Source: Litchfieldella qijiaojingensis
GTDB lineage: Bacteria > Pseudomonadota > Gammaproteobacteria > Pseudomonadales > Halomonadaceae
NCBI RefSeq assembly: GCF_014651875.1
Contig: NZ_BMXS01000002.1
Location: 311,836 to 375,835 of the forward strand
Direction: 5' to 3'
DNA: 64,000 bases
Of the stretch, positions 18,079 to 26,951 are shown one piece after another. The notes beneath the pieces are model-generated. The model searched no databases. It saw nothing but the letters and a program-made list of their open reading frames with translations, and had not been told where the DNA came from. Position 1 is the first letter of the stretch; each line of letters opens with the position of its first letter. The translations under genes were made by a program, and so were the position numbers.

Positions 18079-19749
18079 TCAGGCTCCACCCGGTTGGGTA
18101 TCGCGCAATTCGCGACGCAACACCTTGCCCACATTGGTCTTCGGCAACTCATCGCGAAACTCGACATACTTGGGTACTTTGTAGCCAGTCAGCTCCTTCT
18201 TGCACCACTCGCGCAGGGTGTCGGCATCCAGATCCCGATTGCGTGAGACCACGAACAGCTTGATCGCCTCGCCACTATTGTCGTCGGGAACGCCTACTGC
18301 CGCCGCCTCGACCACGTCCGGGTGCCCGGTCACCACATCCTCGATCTCGTTGGGGTAAACGTTGAACCCGGAAACGATGATCATGTCCTTCTTGCGGTCG
18401 ACGATTCGCACATAGCCATCCTCCTGCAACACAGCGATATCGCCAGTGCGAATCCAGCCCTCCGCATCCAACGCCTTGGCGGTTTCATCGGGTAGATTCC
18501 AGTAGCCCTTCATCACCTGTGGCCCCTTGACGCAAAGCTCGCCCGGTTCGCCCAATGGCAGGTCATTACCCTCGGCATCGATGGTCTTTACCGACGTTCC
18601 GGCCACCGGCTTGCCGATGGTGCCGAGTTGGATGGCGTCGATGGGGTTGAAGGTGACGATTGGCGAGGTCTCGGTCATGCCATAACCCTCGGCGACCGGA
18701 CAGCCAGTGATCTCTTCCCAGCGCTGGGCGGCGGCCTTGGTCAACGCCATACCACCGGAAATGGTCAGCTTGAGGTGGGAGAAGTCGAGCTGCTTGAAAT
18801 CGTCGCGATTGCACAGCGCATTGAACAGAGTATTCAAACCGATGAAGCCGGTGAATGGCAGCCCCTTGAGTTCCTTGACGAAGTTGTCCAGGTCACGCGG
18901 GTTGGTGATCAGGATCGAGTGGTTGCCGGTTTCCATCATGAACAGGCAATTCACTGTGAAAGTGTAGATGTGATAGACCGGCAACGGAGCAATGATCGTC
19001 TCGGCCCCGTCCTTCAAGGCCGGGCCGATTGCCGCACGGGCCTGCAGCATGTTGGCCACCAGATTGCGGTGGGTCAGCATCGCCCCCTTGGCCTGCCCGG
19101 TAGTTCCCCCCGTGTACTGCAGGGCGGCAATATCCTCGGGACCACGCGGCACGTCACGATGGGACAGGCCACTCCCCTTGCGCAGGGCATCACGGAACGG
19201 TATCGCCGTGGGCAGCTTGTATGGCGGCACCATCTTCTTGACATGCTTGACCACGGCATTGATCAGCGGCCGTTTGGGGAAGCCGTGCATGTCGCCAAGC
19301 TCGGTGACCAGTACGTGCTTGATCTCGGTGCGATCGAGCACTTTTTCGAGCTTGCCGGCCATGTTGGCCAGGATCAGGATTGCCTTGGCTCCCGAATCCT
19401 TGAACTGGTGCGCCATTTCGCGCTCGGTGTAGAGCGGGTTGGTATTGACCACCACCAGGCCAGCGCGCAGGGCCCCGAACACCGCCACCGGAAACTGCAA
19501 CACATTGGGTAGTTGGATGGCAATGCGATCCCCCGGCTCGAGATCGGTTTCATGTTGCAACCAGGCGGCGAACTGCCTGGATAGGCGGTCGATATCGCCA
19601 TAGGTCAAGGTCCGGCCCATGCAAGTGAAAGCCGGTTTGCCAGAGAAACGTGCGACCGATGCGTGGAAAACCTCCATTACCGAAGCATATTCATCGAGCC
19701 CCTCAAGAGGCTGGCCGGTGAGGACCGGGGCAGTGGCGTGCTCACTCAT
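18079..19749 (-). CDS. fadD: Long-chain fatty acid-CoA ligase
   Basis: 556-residue AMP-forming acyl-CoA synthetase that activates long-chain fatty acids for beta-oxidation or lipid assembly at the inner membrane. The AMP-binding loop is YTGGTTGQAKG at residues 212-222. The later motifs are also canonical: GYGMTETSP, the adenylate-binding GWIRTGDIA and the hinge DRKKDMI, and the C-terminal lysine lies in PKTNVGKVLRRE. Length matches E. coli FadD (561). It stands alone, with an AT-rich upstream region around 19800 that probably holds the promoter. A FadR-type operator was not recognised. Confidence 0.94.
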   Translation of the reverse strand: MSEHATAPVLTGQPLEGLDEYASVMEVFHASVARFSGKPAFTCMGRTLTYGDIDRLSRQFAAWLQHETDLEPGDRIAIQLPNVLQFPVAVFGALRAGLVVVNTNPLYTEREMAHQFKDSGAKAILILANMAGKLEKVLDRTEIKHVLVTELGDMHGFPKRPLINAVVKHVKKMVPPYKLPTAIPFRDALRKGSGLSHRDVPRGPEDIAALQYTGGTTGQAKGAMLTHRNLVANMLQARAAIGPALKDGAETIIAPLPVYHIYTFTVNCLFMMETGNHSILITNPRDLDNFVKELKGLPFTGFIGLNTLFNALCNRDDFKQLDFSHLKLTISGGMALTKAAAQRWEEITGCPVAEGYGMTETSPIVTFNPIDAIQLGTIGKPVAGTSVKTIDAEGNDLPLGEPGELCVKGPQVMKGYWNLPDETAKALDAEGWIRTGDIAVLQEDGYVRIVDRKKDMIIVSGFNVYPNEIEDVVTGHPDVVEAAAVGVPDDNSGEAIKLFVVSRNRDLDADTLREWCKKELTGYKVPKYVEFRDELPKTNVGKVLRRELRDTQPGGA

Positions 19750-19953
19750 GGGCTGATCTCCGCGGTGGCGACAGTATCGTCGGCATTGGTTCTTGAAGTT
19801 TTAAAACGATCAATTTAAACCCCCGACTGAACCCTTCTGCAAGGCAACTTAAGGCTAACGGCAACATGGGAAGACTCCTGCCAGCCCGCACAAGTCTTCA
19901 TATAGCGTTTTCTTAAGCGTATGAGGCTTTACCGGAAGCGCAAGCCAAGCCCT

Positions 19954-20733
19954 TCATCCCATCAAACGCGCCTGGATCTCACCATCCCGCCATACCAGCA
20001 ACTCGCCGGTCATCATGCGGACCCAGCGCTCGTTGTCGGTCAGCGGCTCGGTCGCCAATACCGAGACGATGTCATTGGGCGTGGTATGTTCGGCGAAATT
20101 CACGCTCATTTCGGCATCGCTGAGCTTGGCCTTGCCGAAGGGAGCCCGCCGAGTAATATGCGCAAGTTTGGTCGAGCAATAGGCGTAGAGATAGCGGCCA
20201 TCGGACAGCAACAGGTTGAACACTCCCAACCCACGTAACCGCTCACAAAGCTCATGCAGGCATTGCCACATCTTTTCGGGAGACGCTGGCGGTTCACTGA
20301 AGCGTCGCCGCAGTTCGCCCAACAGGAAACAGAAGGCATGCTCACTGTCGGTATCGCCCACTGGCCGATAGAAAGTCAGCGGCAGCGTCTGCCAGTCACT
20401 GAGCTGGCCATTGTGGGCATAGCACCACTGCCGCCCCCACATTTCCCGGGTGAAAGGGTGAGTATTGGCCAGGCGCACCTGGCCAACGTTGGCTTGGCGA
20501 ATGTGGCTGATCACCACATGAGACTTGATGGGATATTCGCAGATCAGTCGGGCGATCGGTGAACCCATCGATGGATGAGGGTCGCGAAAGTCGCGATAGC
20601 CGCCTTCTTCGTAAAAGGCGATCCCCCAGCCATCACGATGAGGTCCGGTGCCACCGCCCCGATGCAGGAAGCCGGTGAAGCTGAAGCAGATATCGGTGGG
20701 CACATTGGCACTCATGCCCAACAATTCACACAT
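19954..20733 (-). CDS. Class II glutamine amidotransferase (YafJ-like)
   Basis: 259-residue Ntn-hydrolase of the YafJ/YafJ-like group. The start is fixed at 20733 because the second residue must be the catalytic N-terminal Cys (MCELLGMS). The frame continues with RDGWGIAFY, HIRQANVG and CYAHNGQL, which are the glutaminase-domain signatures. The acceptor substrate for the released ammonia is unknown in this family, and no synthetase domain is attached. The start overlaps the end of the VWA gene by 8 bp, so translation is probably coupled. Confidence 0.9.
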   Translation of the reverse strand: MCELLGMSANVPTDICFSFTGFLHRGGGTGPHRDGWGIAFYEEGGYRDFRDPHPSMGSPIARLICEYPIKSHVVISHIRQANVGQVRLANTHPFTREMWGRQWCYAHNGQLSDWQTLPLTFYRPVGDTDSEHAFCFLLGELRRRFSEPPASPEKMWQCLHELCERLRGLGVFNLLLSDGRYLYAYCSTKLAHITRRAPFGKAKLSDAEMSVNFAEHTTPNDIVSVLATEPLTDNERWVRMMTGELLVWRDGEIQARLMG

Positions 20734-22543
20734 GCGGCTCCTCCACACGCCGGAGCCGACGGCGGCGACGTACCGCCATCCGGTGCCACAATCCGATCAC
20801 CACCAGCACCAGCAGCGCCATCCCCGCGAAGATCCATAGCCGTGGATCATCGCCGTGTTCGCGTGCCAAGCGCTCGACACCGGGCCGCGCCTCACGCCAC
20901 AGCGACTGTGCCTGACGCGGCAAGGCATTGATCGCCGAGACCAGGCGATCCGCCAGTTCCTCTTTCGTCGCCTCGGGTTCAGCTTCCGAGGGGAACTGTT
21001 GGGTTTGCACATTGGCGCCGTCAATACGCGCCTCGCCGAGTGTGATCTCTCCGCCAGGGTTGAGCATCAGTCGCGGCAACCGTATCTCGCGGATCTGACC
21101 ATCCAGCGTAATGGTCGCACTGAGCAGCAACGGCACACTGATATCGGGTTCCAGGCTGGGCAGATCCACTCGCCAACGGCGTGCGTCCGCGACGTTCACT
21201 TCCAGCGACTCCCCCTGCAACTCTGCATGCAGCACCGTATTGTCGGCATCCAGGCGAGGATGCTCGGCATTCAGGATAACCCGGTGCCGGGCGCCGTCGA
21301 GTTGCGCACTGATCGCTGGCAACACGTTCACGGCCTGGACACGCTGACGATTGAAGGCATCACTGATGGCTGCGATCACCAGGCGAGCATTGCCGATCAA
21401 TCTCGGGGCCGGAAGCATGCCCTCGAAGCGTCCCTCGCTCTCCTCCAGTGCCACGGCTGACCGCACGTCTCCTTGAGGATCCTGCAGTTCGGCACGCATC
21501 TGCAGACCGCTGGGTAGTGCGTCCGTGTCGAGCACTATGTCGTTGCGCTCCAGCCAGGCGGACAATGCCAAGCCAAATCCCATATAGAGTGTGGTCGGCA
21601 ACTCCGAGGTACGCAGTACCAGTGGGGAATCGACGCTGACCCGGCTATCGTCAGTGAACTCGCCTTCCACGCGCCACTCCCCTTCCTGCGGGGAGGGAAT
21701 CGTGATCAGGTCGAAGCGCGACTCACTCTGCCAGCGCGCGCCTTCGGGATACTCGTCCGCACGGTATCGACGCCCTTCGGGATCGATCAAGGTCAGGGGT
21801 GGCGTATCGGGATCGTGGAACAACAGTGCCGAGAACGAATCGATACCGGGGTCGATGGTGAAGCGCCCCTCTTCGAACGGTAGCTGGTCGACAGGGAAGA
21901 TGCGCTCGGTGATACCCAGGAAGGCACGCAGCAGGGTTTCCGGGGTTTCTACCAGAGTCGCCAGCCCACCGGTCTCCTGTGCGAGCCGTTCCACCAGGTC
22001 GAGATCGGCCTGTGGCGAGAAGGCGATGGCATGGATGACCACATCACCTTTGGCCAACTCAGGTGCCAGCTCATCGAGCAGTCGGCGCCGCGACTCGGCA
22101 TCCCTGGCCGCCTTGTCACCCCCTCGTGCGGGCAGATCGATCATGCCATCTGTCAGCAGTATCAGGTGGCGTTGCCCATTCTCCGGCGAATTGGCAGCTT
22201 CGCGTATCGCCGCCTCGATATCGGTGAACTGTTGATACTCGGCGAGCGCCGGGGTCAGCGCCAGCGCTCGTTCACGCCACTGGGGATCGACGGACGCCAC
22301 CGGCAGCGCGTTATCGACCGTTTCGCCGAAGGTCCACACGCCGCCATGTACGCCGGAAGGCAACAAGGCCACCAGCAACTCGAGGGCATTGGCGCTGAGT
22401 CGCTCGGGGTCGTTGTCCTTCATGCTCCCGGATACATCGAAGATCACGCGGACATCGGGGTCCGGGGTCCCCGCTGACTGGGCCAGCACGGGCGTGGACA
22501 ACAGCATCAGGCAGCACAAGCCTACCCCTACGATGACGCGCAT
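20726..22543 (-). CDS. VWA-domain membrane-anchored protein
   Basis: 605-residue exported protein. Signal peptide ends near AQSAG (residue 24). A von Willebrand A domain follows, with an intact metal site (DVSGS at 36-40, later a T and a D in ILLTDGMIDLP). After a central beta-rich region of about 300 residues there is one C-terminal membrane helix (IFAGMALLVLVVIGLW) and a short basic cytoplasmic tail. The topology means the VWA domain faces the periplasm. It lies between a small membrane protein gene and the amidotransferase gene on one strand. The function is unknown; protein-protein binding is likely. Confidence 0.85.
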   Translation of the reverse strand: MRVIVGVGLCCLMLLSTPVLAQSAGTPDPDVRVIFDVSGSMKDNDPERLSANALELLVALLPSGVHGGVWTFGETVDNALPVASVDPQWRERALALTPALAEYQQFTDIEAAIREAANSPENGQRHLILLTDGMIDLPARGGDKAARDAESRRRLLDELAPELAKGDVVIHAIAFSPQADLDLVERLAQETGGLATLVETPETLLRAFLGITERIFPVDQLPFEEGRFTIDPGIDSFSALLFHDPDTPPLTLIDPEGRRYRADEYPEGARWQSESRFDLITIPSPQEGEWRVEGEFTDDSRVSVDSPLVLRTSELPTTLYMGFGLALSAWLERNDIVLDTDALPSGLQMRAELQDPQGDVRSAVALEESEGRFEGMLPAPRLIGNARLVIAAISDAFNRQRVQAVNVLPAISAQLDGARHRVILNAEHPRLDADNTVLHAELQGESLEVNVADARRWRVDLPSLEPDISVPLLLSATITLDGQIREIRLPRLMLNPGGEITLGEARIDGANVQTQQFPSEAEPEATKEELADRLVSAINALPRQAQSLWREARPGVERLAREHGDDPRLWIFAGMALLVLVVIGLWHRMAVRRRRRLRRVEEPHV

Positions 22544-22552
22544 GATTTCCCC

Positions 22553-22990
22553 TTAACCGATCACCGGCTCACGGCGCTTGCCGTTGGTCGCGGGCTTGTC
22601 GGAACGACGCGGCGCTCGTTCCTCGTTCGACTCGTCGGATTCGCCACGGTGCCGCCACAACCACCATAGAGCACCACCGGCTGCGGCTCCGATAACCATC
22701 GCAATCGCCAACAGCGTCATGGCCATGGCAAAAGCGCCGCCATCGTGTTGCAGGAAGGCGACTCCCGCTACCACCACCGCCGGCGCCAGACCAGTGTAGA
22801 ACTCCCCCTCTTCCAACAACGGCAGCGAGAAGTGGGCCGGCATCCACAGACTGCCCGCCACCACGCCGGTCACCATCAAGCGCGGCAACAGCGGCAGGAA
22901 ACGAATGCCCAAGTAGCCAGTGGCCAATACTACCAGCGACAATAGGACATAAATCAGCCAAAGTAACGGAATCGAATCGGAAATCAGCAT
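22553..22990 (-). CDS. Small multi-spanning membrane protein of unknown function
   Basis: 145 residues with about four hydrophobic segments and a polar, arginine-rich C-terminal tail of about 30 residues. The start at 22990 follows GGAGAC; the frame upstream to 23065 crosses the divergent promoter gap and has no membrane signal. It ends 9 bp before the VWA gene, so it is probably the first gene of a three-gene unit with it and the amidotransferase. I do not recognise the family. Confidence 0.75.
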   Translation of the reverse strand: MLISDSIPLLWLIYVLLSLVVLATGYLGIRFLPLLPRLMVTGVVAGSLWMPAHFSLPLLEEGEFYTGLAPAVVVAGVAFLQHDGGAFAMAMTLLAIAMVIGAAAGGALWWLWRHRGESDESNEERAPRRSDKPATNGKRREPVIG

Positions 22991-23065
22991 GCATGTCTCC
23001 TGGCGTGCGCCATCACTTACGCACGACATCGAATGAACTTCAATGAATATGGTACACCGCAGCAC

Positions 23066-25135
23066 ATGAAAGCACAGCCGCCCAGTGACAACGCCTCCCT
23101 CACGCGCGACACGTCCCCGGTCGAATCATTCCGCCGCACGGACGACCCGGAGTGGCACTGGCTCGAACAACGCGACGATCCCCAGGTCGAAGCGTTTCTT
23201 GGCGCCGCCAATGCCCGTTTCGAGCACTGGTTCGCCCCGCTGGAGCCGCTGGTCGAAACCCTGTACCACGGCCATCTGGCACGCCGTGAGTTGGCCGTCA
23301 GCGGCCTGCCGACACCATTGGATCACTATACCTATTGGAGCGAGACCGCCGCGGACGCCGATTACCCCGTGTGGTGGCGACATCCCAACGACGATCCCTC
23401 CTCGGCCCACTGCTTTCTCGACCTCCAGGCGCGTGCCGCCGAGCAGCGTTTCCTCGAAGTCGGCGACATGACCATGTCGCCCGACGAACAATGGCTGGCT
23501 TGGACCGAGGATACCCAAGGCGATGAATATTTCGACCTGTATCTCAAGCGTCTGCCTGATGGAGAACCACGCAAATTGCTCGGTGAGATCGGCTCTGAGC
23601 TGACCTGGGCCGAAGACAACCGCACCCTACTGTTTACCCGCTACGACATGACCCAGCGCCCCGACAGCGTGTGGCGCCTGCGGATCGATGCCACTGACGA
23701 AGAACCCAAGCAGAGTTTCCATGAGCCCGACCCGGAGTTTTGGGTCGGGCTGGGCAAGACACGCTCCCGCGCCTGGCTGATCATAGAGACCGCATCCAAG
23801 GACACCTCGGAGTGCCACCTGATCCCCGCCCATGCGCCCGACACTCCACCGCGCTGTTTTCTTCCCCGGAGCAATGGCGTGGAATACGCCATCGAGCATC
23901 GCCCCGGGTACTTCTATGTACTGCATAACCGTAATGCCCCCCACTTCCGGCTCGACACTGCCAGTGAATCCGCCCCGGAAGACTGGCAGCCACTGATCGC
24001 CCATCGCCGCGAACAAACGCTGGAAGGCGTGGATGCCTTCGACTGGGGACTGGTGGTCACCGAACGCGACCATGACCAGGCTCAGGTTCACCTGCGAGTG
24101 ATCGAACTCGATGCAGGCCACCGTCCGGTACGCGACGAGCGCCTGCCGCTGCCCGAGGCTCCTTGTAGCCTGATGCTCGGTGACACCCCACACTTCGATG
24201 CCCGCAAGTTACGCCTGCGCGAGGAGTCGTTCACCCTGCCGGTACGCTGGATCGAGCACGATCTCGACAGCGGAGAACGCCGCCTGCTCAAGGTCCAGCC
24301 GATTCACGGCGACCTGCAGCCCGAGCAGCTCGTATGCCAGCGGCTATGGGCAACCGCGCATGACGGCGAGCGCATTCCTGTCTCGGTGGTGGCGCTTGCC
24401 GACCGGCTCGGTCAAGCACCGTTGCCCACGCTATTGTACGGTTACGGTGCCTACGGCGAGGTACTCGACCCCTGGTTCTCGGTGGCCCGTCTGGAGCTTC
24501 TCGCACGTGGAGTGGCCTTTGCGGTAGCCCATGTCCGCGGAGGTGGCGACCGCGGCGAGCCTTGGTACTTGGCAGGGAAACTCGAACACAAGGAAAACAG
24601 CTTCCGCGATTTTCTGGCTGCCCGCGATGCCCTGGTCGAGGCCGGGCTGGCCGATGGCGAACGTATCGCCGCCTATGGGGCCAGCGCCGGCGGCCTGCTG
24701 GTAGGCGCCAGCCTCAACCTGGCCCCGGAGGCCTTCTGTGCCGCCGTACTCGACGTGCCCTTCGTCGACGTGCTGCGCACCATGGAAAATCCCGACCTGC
24801 CATTGACCACTGCCGAGTACAGCGAATGGGGCAACCCCAACGAGCCTACGGTGAGGCGACGTATCCGCGCCTATTCGCCGTTGGACAACCTGGCGGCCCT
24901 GCCCTACCCCAGCGTATTCCTGCAGGGCAGTTGGCACGATTCGCGTGTCCCCTACTGGGAACCGGCCAAGCTCTATGCACGACTCATCGAATTGGGCAGC
25001 GCGCGAGGCCCGGTGCTGTTGCGCACCGATATGACTTCCGGTCACGGTGGTGCCTCCGGACGCTTCAAGGCCTGGCGTGACAATGCCCGTCAGGATGCCT
25101 TCATTCTTTGGGCACTGGGACTGGCCGAGACATGA
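23066..25135 (+). CDS. ptrB: Oligopeptidase B (prolyl oligopeptidase family, S9A)
   Basis: Serine peptidase cutting short peptides after Arg or Lys. 689 residues from the ATG at 23066, close to the 686 of E. coli PtrB; an upstream ATG at 23033 adds 11 residues. The N-terminal beta-propeller (about 60-400) is followed by the alpha/beta-hydrolase domain. The nucleophile Ser lies in YGASAGG near residue 540, and the catalytic His is in TSGHGGASGR near the end. Divergent from the small membrane protein gene, convergent with the glycine-rich gene. Confidence 0.92.
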   Translation: MKAQPPSDNASLTRDTSPVESFRRTDDPEWHWLEQRDDPQVEAFLGAANARFEHWFAPLEPLVETLYHGHLARRELAVSGLPTPLDHYTYWSETAADADYPVWWRHPNDDPSSAHCFLDLQARAAEQRFLEVGDMTMSPDEQWLAWTEDTQGDEYFDLYLKRLPDGEPRKLLGEIGSELTWAEDNRTLLFTRYDMTQRPDSVWRLRIDATDEEPKQSFHEPDPEFWVGLGKTRSRAWLIIETASKDTSECHLIPAHAPDTPPRCFLPRSNGVEYAIEHRPGYFYVLHNRNAPHFRLDTASESAPEDWQPLIAHRREQTLEGVDAFDWGLVVTERDHDQAQVHLRVIELDAGHRPVRDERLPLPEAPCSLMLGDTPHFDARKLRLREESFTLPVRWIEHDLDSGERRLLKVQPIHGDLQPEQLVCQRLWATAHDGERIPVSVVALADRLGQAPLPTLLYGYGAYGEVLDPWFSVARLELLARGVAFAVAHVRGGGDRGEPWYLAGKLEHKENSFRDFLAARDALVEAGLADGERIAAYGASAGGLLVGASLNLAPEAFCAAVLDVPFVDVLRTMENPDLPLTTAEYSEWGNPNEPTVRRRIRAYSPLDNLAALPYPSVFLQGSWHDSRVPYWEPAKLYARLIELGSARGPVLLRTDMTSGHGGASGRFKAWRDNARQDAFILWALGLAET

Positions 25136-25154
25136 ACCAAAGCAGCGAGCCTTG

Positions 25155-25194
25155 GCAGCTCGTAGCCCGCAGCTCGTAGCCCGCAGCCCGCAGC
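25155..25194. repeat. Heptanucleotide tandem repeat array A
   Basis: Heptads gcagctc-gtagccc-gcagctc-gtagccc-gcagccc-gcagc run without interruption after the ptrB stop. The arrangement (two alternating heptads, then a shorter heptad series) resembles the array at 58183-58250 although the sequence differs. Confidence 0.65.
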
Positions 25195-25202
25195 ATGAGA
25201 TG

Positions 25203-25231
25203 AAAAAAGCACCCGGCGCATGACCGGGTGC
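25203..25231 (-). terminator. Rho-independent terminator of the glycine-rich gene
   Basis: GCACCCGG and CCGGGTGC form a perfect 8-bp stem with a 7-base loop, followed on the minus strand by TTTTTT. It lies 36 bp past the stop of the glycine-rich gene. On the plus strand it may also help stop ptrB transcripts. Confidence 0.8.
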
Positions 25232-25266
25232 TCTGTTACATGGCATAGGTAAATGGCCAGCGGGCA

Positions 25267-25600
25267 TTAGCTCCCCCCGCCGGCACCACCATTCGTACCT
25301 CCCCCGGCGCCTCCACCGCTAGAATCACCGCCGGAACCACCGTCACTGCCGCCACCTGAGCCGCCACCGCTCGAGTCACCGCCGGAACCTCCGTCGCTGC
25401 CGCCGCCAGTGCCCCCACCGTCCGATCCGCCTCCGGAACCGCCATCGCTGCCACCCCCGGAGCCACCGCCATCCGAATCGCCGCCGCTTCCACCGTTGGA
25501 GCCACCACCATCACCGCCACTATTGCCCCCGCCAGAGCCGCCAGTGCCACCACCGCCGGAACCACCAGTGCCGCCACCATCGTTGCCGCCACCGTCGTTC
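25267..25600. repeat. Degenerate Gly/Ser-coding tandem repeats
   Basis: DNA here is made of repeated GGNGGN(A/T)(G/C)N-type triplet blocks on the minus strand, encoding repeated GGSDGGSGG and GGDSSGGGSG units. Repeat units of about 15-20 codons recur with small changes, so the length may vary between strains through slippage or recombination. Confidence 0.7.
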
Positions 25601-25956
25601 GAGCCAACAGGTGTCATACCACCGTCGGAATCGTCAGGGACAGGATTGTGTCCAGTGGGGCTGCCATCGTCCTCGACTGCCACGCTTACCAAGAAACCAC
25701 CCTCGCAGCCGCCGCCATCTTCCATGACACCGCCGCCGCCACCACCGCAGCCGCCACCGCCGCCACCTCCAGCGGCGGGAGCCGGCAGGACATCGAGAAT
25801 ATCCGTATCCGGCGGCAAGTCGTCGAGGATATCCGCCAGCTCATCGTCGCTGATGGAGCCATTCACCTCATCCCAGGAAGCATCCTGCGCCCAGGCCCCC
25901 GCCGCGGTCAGGCAGCCGAGCGCCACAGCCAACGTCACCCACGAAATTCGTTCCAT
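25267..25956 (-). CDS. Secreted glycine/serine-rich low-complexity protein
   Basis: 229 residues: a Sec signal peptide (MERISWVTLAVALG...AWA, cleaved near 22), an acidic stretch of about 30 residues (many Asp), a Gly tract with two Cys, and a repetitive C-terminal half of Gly, Ser, Asp and Thr built from units like GGGSDGGSGGDSS. The start at 25956 has GAGG about eight bases upstream; upstream codons to 26088 do not look coding. A strong terminator follows. No family recognised. The composition suggests an extracellular or surface, Ca-binding or gel-like protein, but this is inference. Confidence 0.7.
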   Translation of the reverse strand: MERISWVTLAVALGCLTAAGAWAQDASWDEVNGSISDDELADILDDLPPDTDILDVLPAPAAGGGGGGGCGGGGGGVMEDGGGCEGGFLVSVAVEDDGSPTGHNPVPDDSDGGMTPVGSNDGGGNDGGGTGGSGGGGTGGSGGGNSGGDGGGSNGGSGGDSDGGGSGGGSDGGSGGGSDGGGTGGGSDGGSGGDSSGGGSGGGSDGGSGGDSSGGGAGGGTNGGAGGGS

Positions 25957-26194
25957 AGCCAGAGCCTCAGTGTCGCCCTCTCCCAAGCACCGCCTGAGAA
26001 CTGTCCAAGTTCGACTATTCGGAGAAATAAAATTCAACAAATAGTTACAGACCCAGTTAGCATCGCTACCGGAAGGAACATTCTCCATCGGAAATCAGGC
26101 TGATTGTGCGGTACTAGAGATAAGCGACGAAAACGTCCCGTTCGGGTGAAGCGCTTAATGCGCCGGTAGGGCTGACGCCAATCCAGTGGGGTGG

Positions 26195-26644
26195 CTAATC
26201 GCGGATGGGGAGAATCGCGATGATATGCTCCTCCAGTTCCTCTTCGGGGATATCAAGCTCGGACACGGCATAGCTGGCAACGCTGATACCGGCACGGTGA
26301 ACACTGGCGGGATCGCCGGAGATCAAAGGATGCCAAGACGCCAGGCGACGCCCTTCGTGCAATCGGCGATAGGCGCAGGTCTTGGGCAGCCAACGGAACT
26401 CGTCGATCCGATCGGGCGTCAGCCGGGTGCAGCCCGGCACCTTGTCGAAGCGGTTGGGGTAATCGCTGCAGCGGCAACTTTTCGTATCCAGCAACTGGCA
26501 AGCAACATCGAGTGTCGCCACCTCACCGCTGTCCTCATCTTCCAACTTGAGAAGGCAGCACTTGCCACAACCGTCGCACAACGCTTCCCACTCGTCTTCA
26601 GTCAATTCATCCAGCGAGAAGCGTTCCCAAAACCGTTCGCGCAT
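26195..26644 (-). CDS. ycgN: YcgN-family cysteine-cluster protein
   Basis: 149-residue protein of the YcgN (UPF0260) family. The conserved Cys cluster is complete: CDGCGKCCL near residues 23-31, then CQLLDTKSCRCSDYPNR and a later Cys at PGCTRL and KTCAY. The pattern suggests metal or Fe-S binding, but the biochemical role is unknown. It begins one base after the ycgL stop and is the last gene of the dnaX-to-ycgN run. Confidence 0.92.
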   Translation of the reverse strand: MRERFWERFSLDELTEDEWEALCDGCGKCCLLKLEDEDSGEVATLDVACQLLDTKSCRCSDYPNRFDKVPGCTRLTPDRIDEFRWLPKTCAYRRLHEGRRLASWHPLISGDPASVHRAGISVASYAVSELDIPEEELEEHIIAILPIRD

Positions 26645-26645
26645 C

Positions 26646-26951
26646 TCAATAGCGACTCTCGGTCGGCGTACGATACAGGTCCAACAGATAGCTGTCCTTG
26701 GCTGGCGGCATCTGCAGGTAATAGCCTTTGTCCTCGATCGCCGCCATCACGTCCGCGGCCTTGGCACGCGCAAGACGCTTCTCGGCGGTCAGTATCAGGG
26801 TCATAACAGGCTGCGGATCGCCGAAACGTTCCAGCAATGCCTCCGGCACGTCCACCAGCCCACGGCGCTTGTCCACATACAAGTACGTTTCATCCTTGCG
26901 TGGACTCTTGAAGATTTCACATAGCAACTTGTCTGAAGACATTCCACTCAT
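26646..26951 (-). CDS. ycgL: YcgL-domain protein
   Basis: 101-residue cytosolic protein of the YcgL family (conserved core: CEIFKSPRKDETYLYV, and GYYLQMPP near the C-terminus). Role unknown in the family. Its ATG at 26951 overlaps the rnd stop (ATGA), a sign of translational coupling; a second ATG at 26942 is possible. rnd-ycgL-ycgN is a common gammaproteobacterial order. Confidence 0.92.
   Translation of the reverse strand: MSGMSSDKLLCEIFKSPRKDETYLYVDKRRGLVDVPEALLERFGDPQPVMTLILTAEKRLARAKAADVMAAIEDKGYYLQMPPAKDSYLLDLYRTPTESRY

Noticed and set aside
25155..25194. CRISPR-like array
   Set aside because: The repeats are contiguous heptads without spacers.
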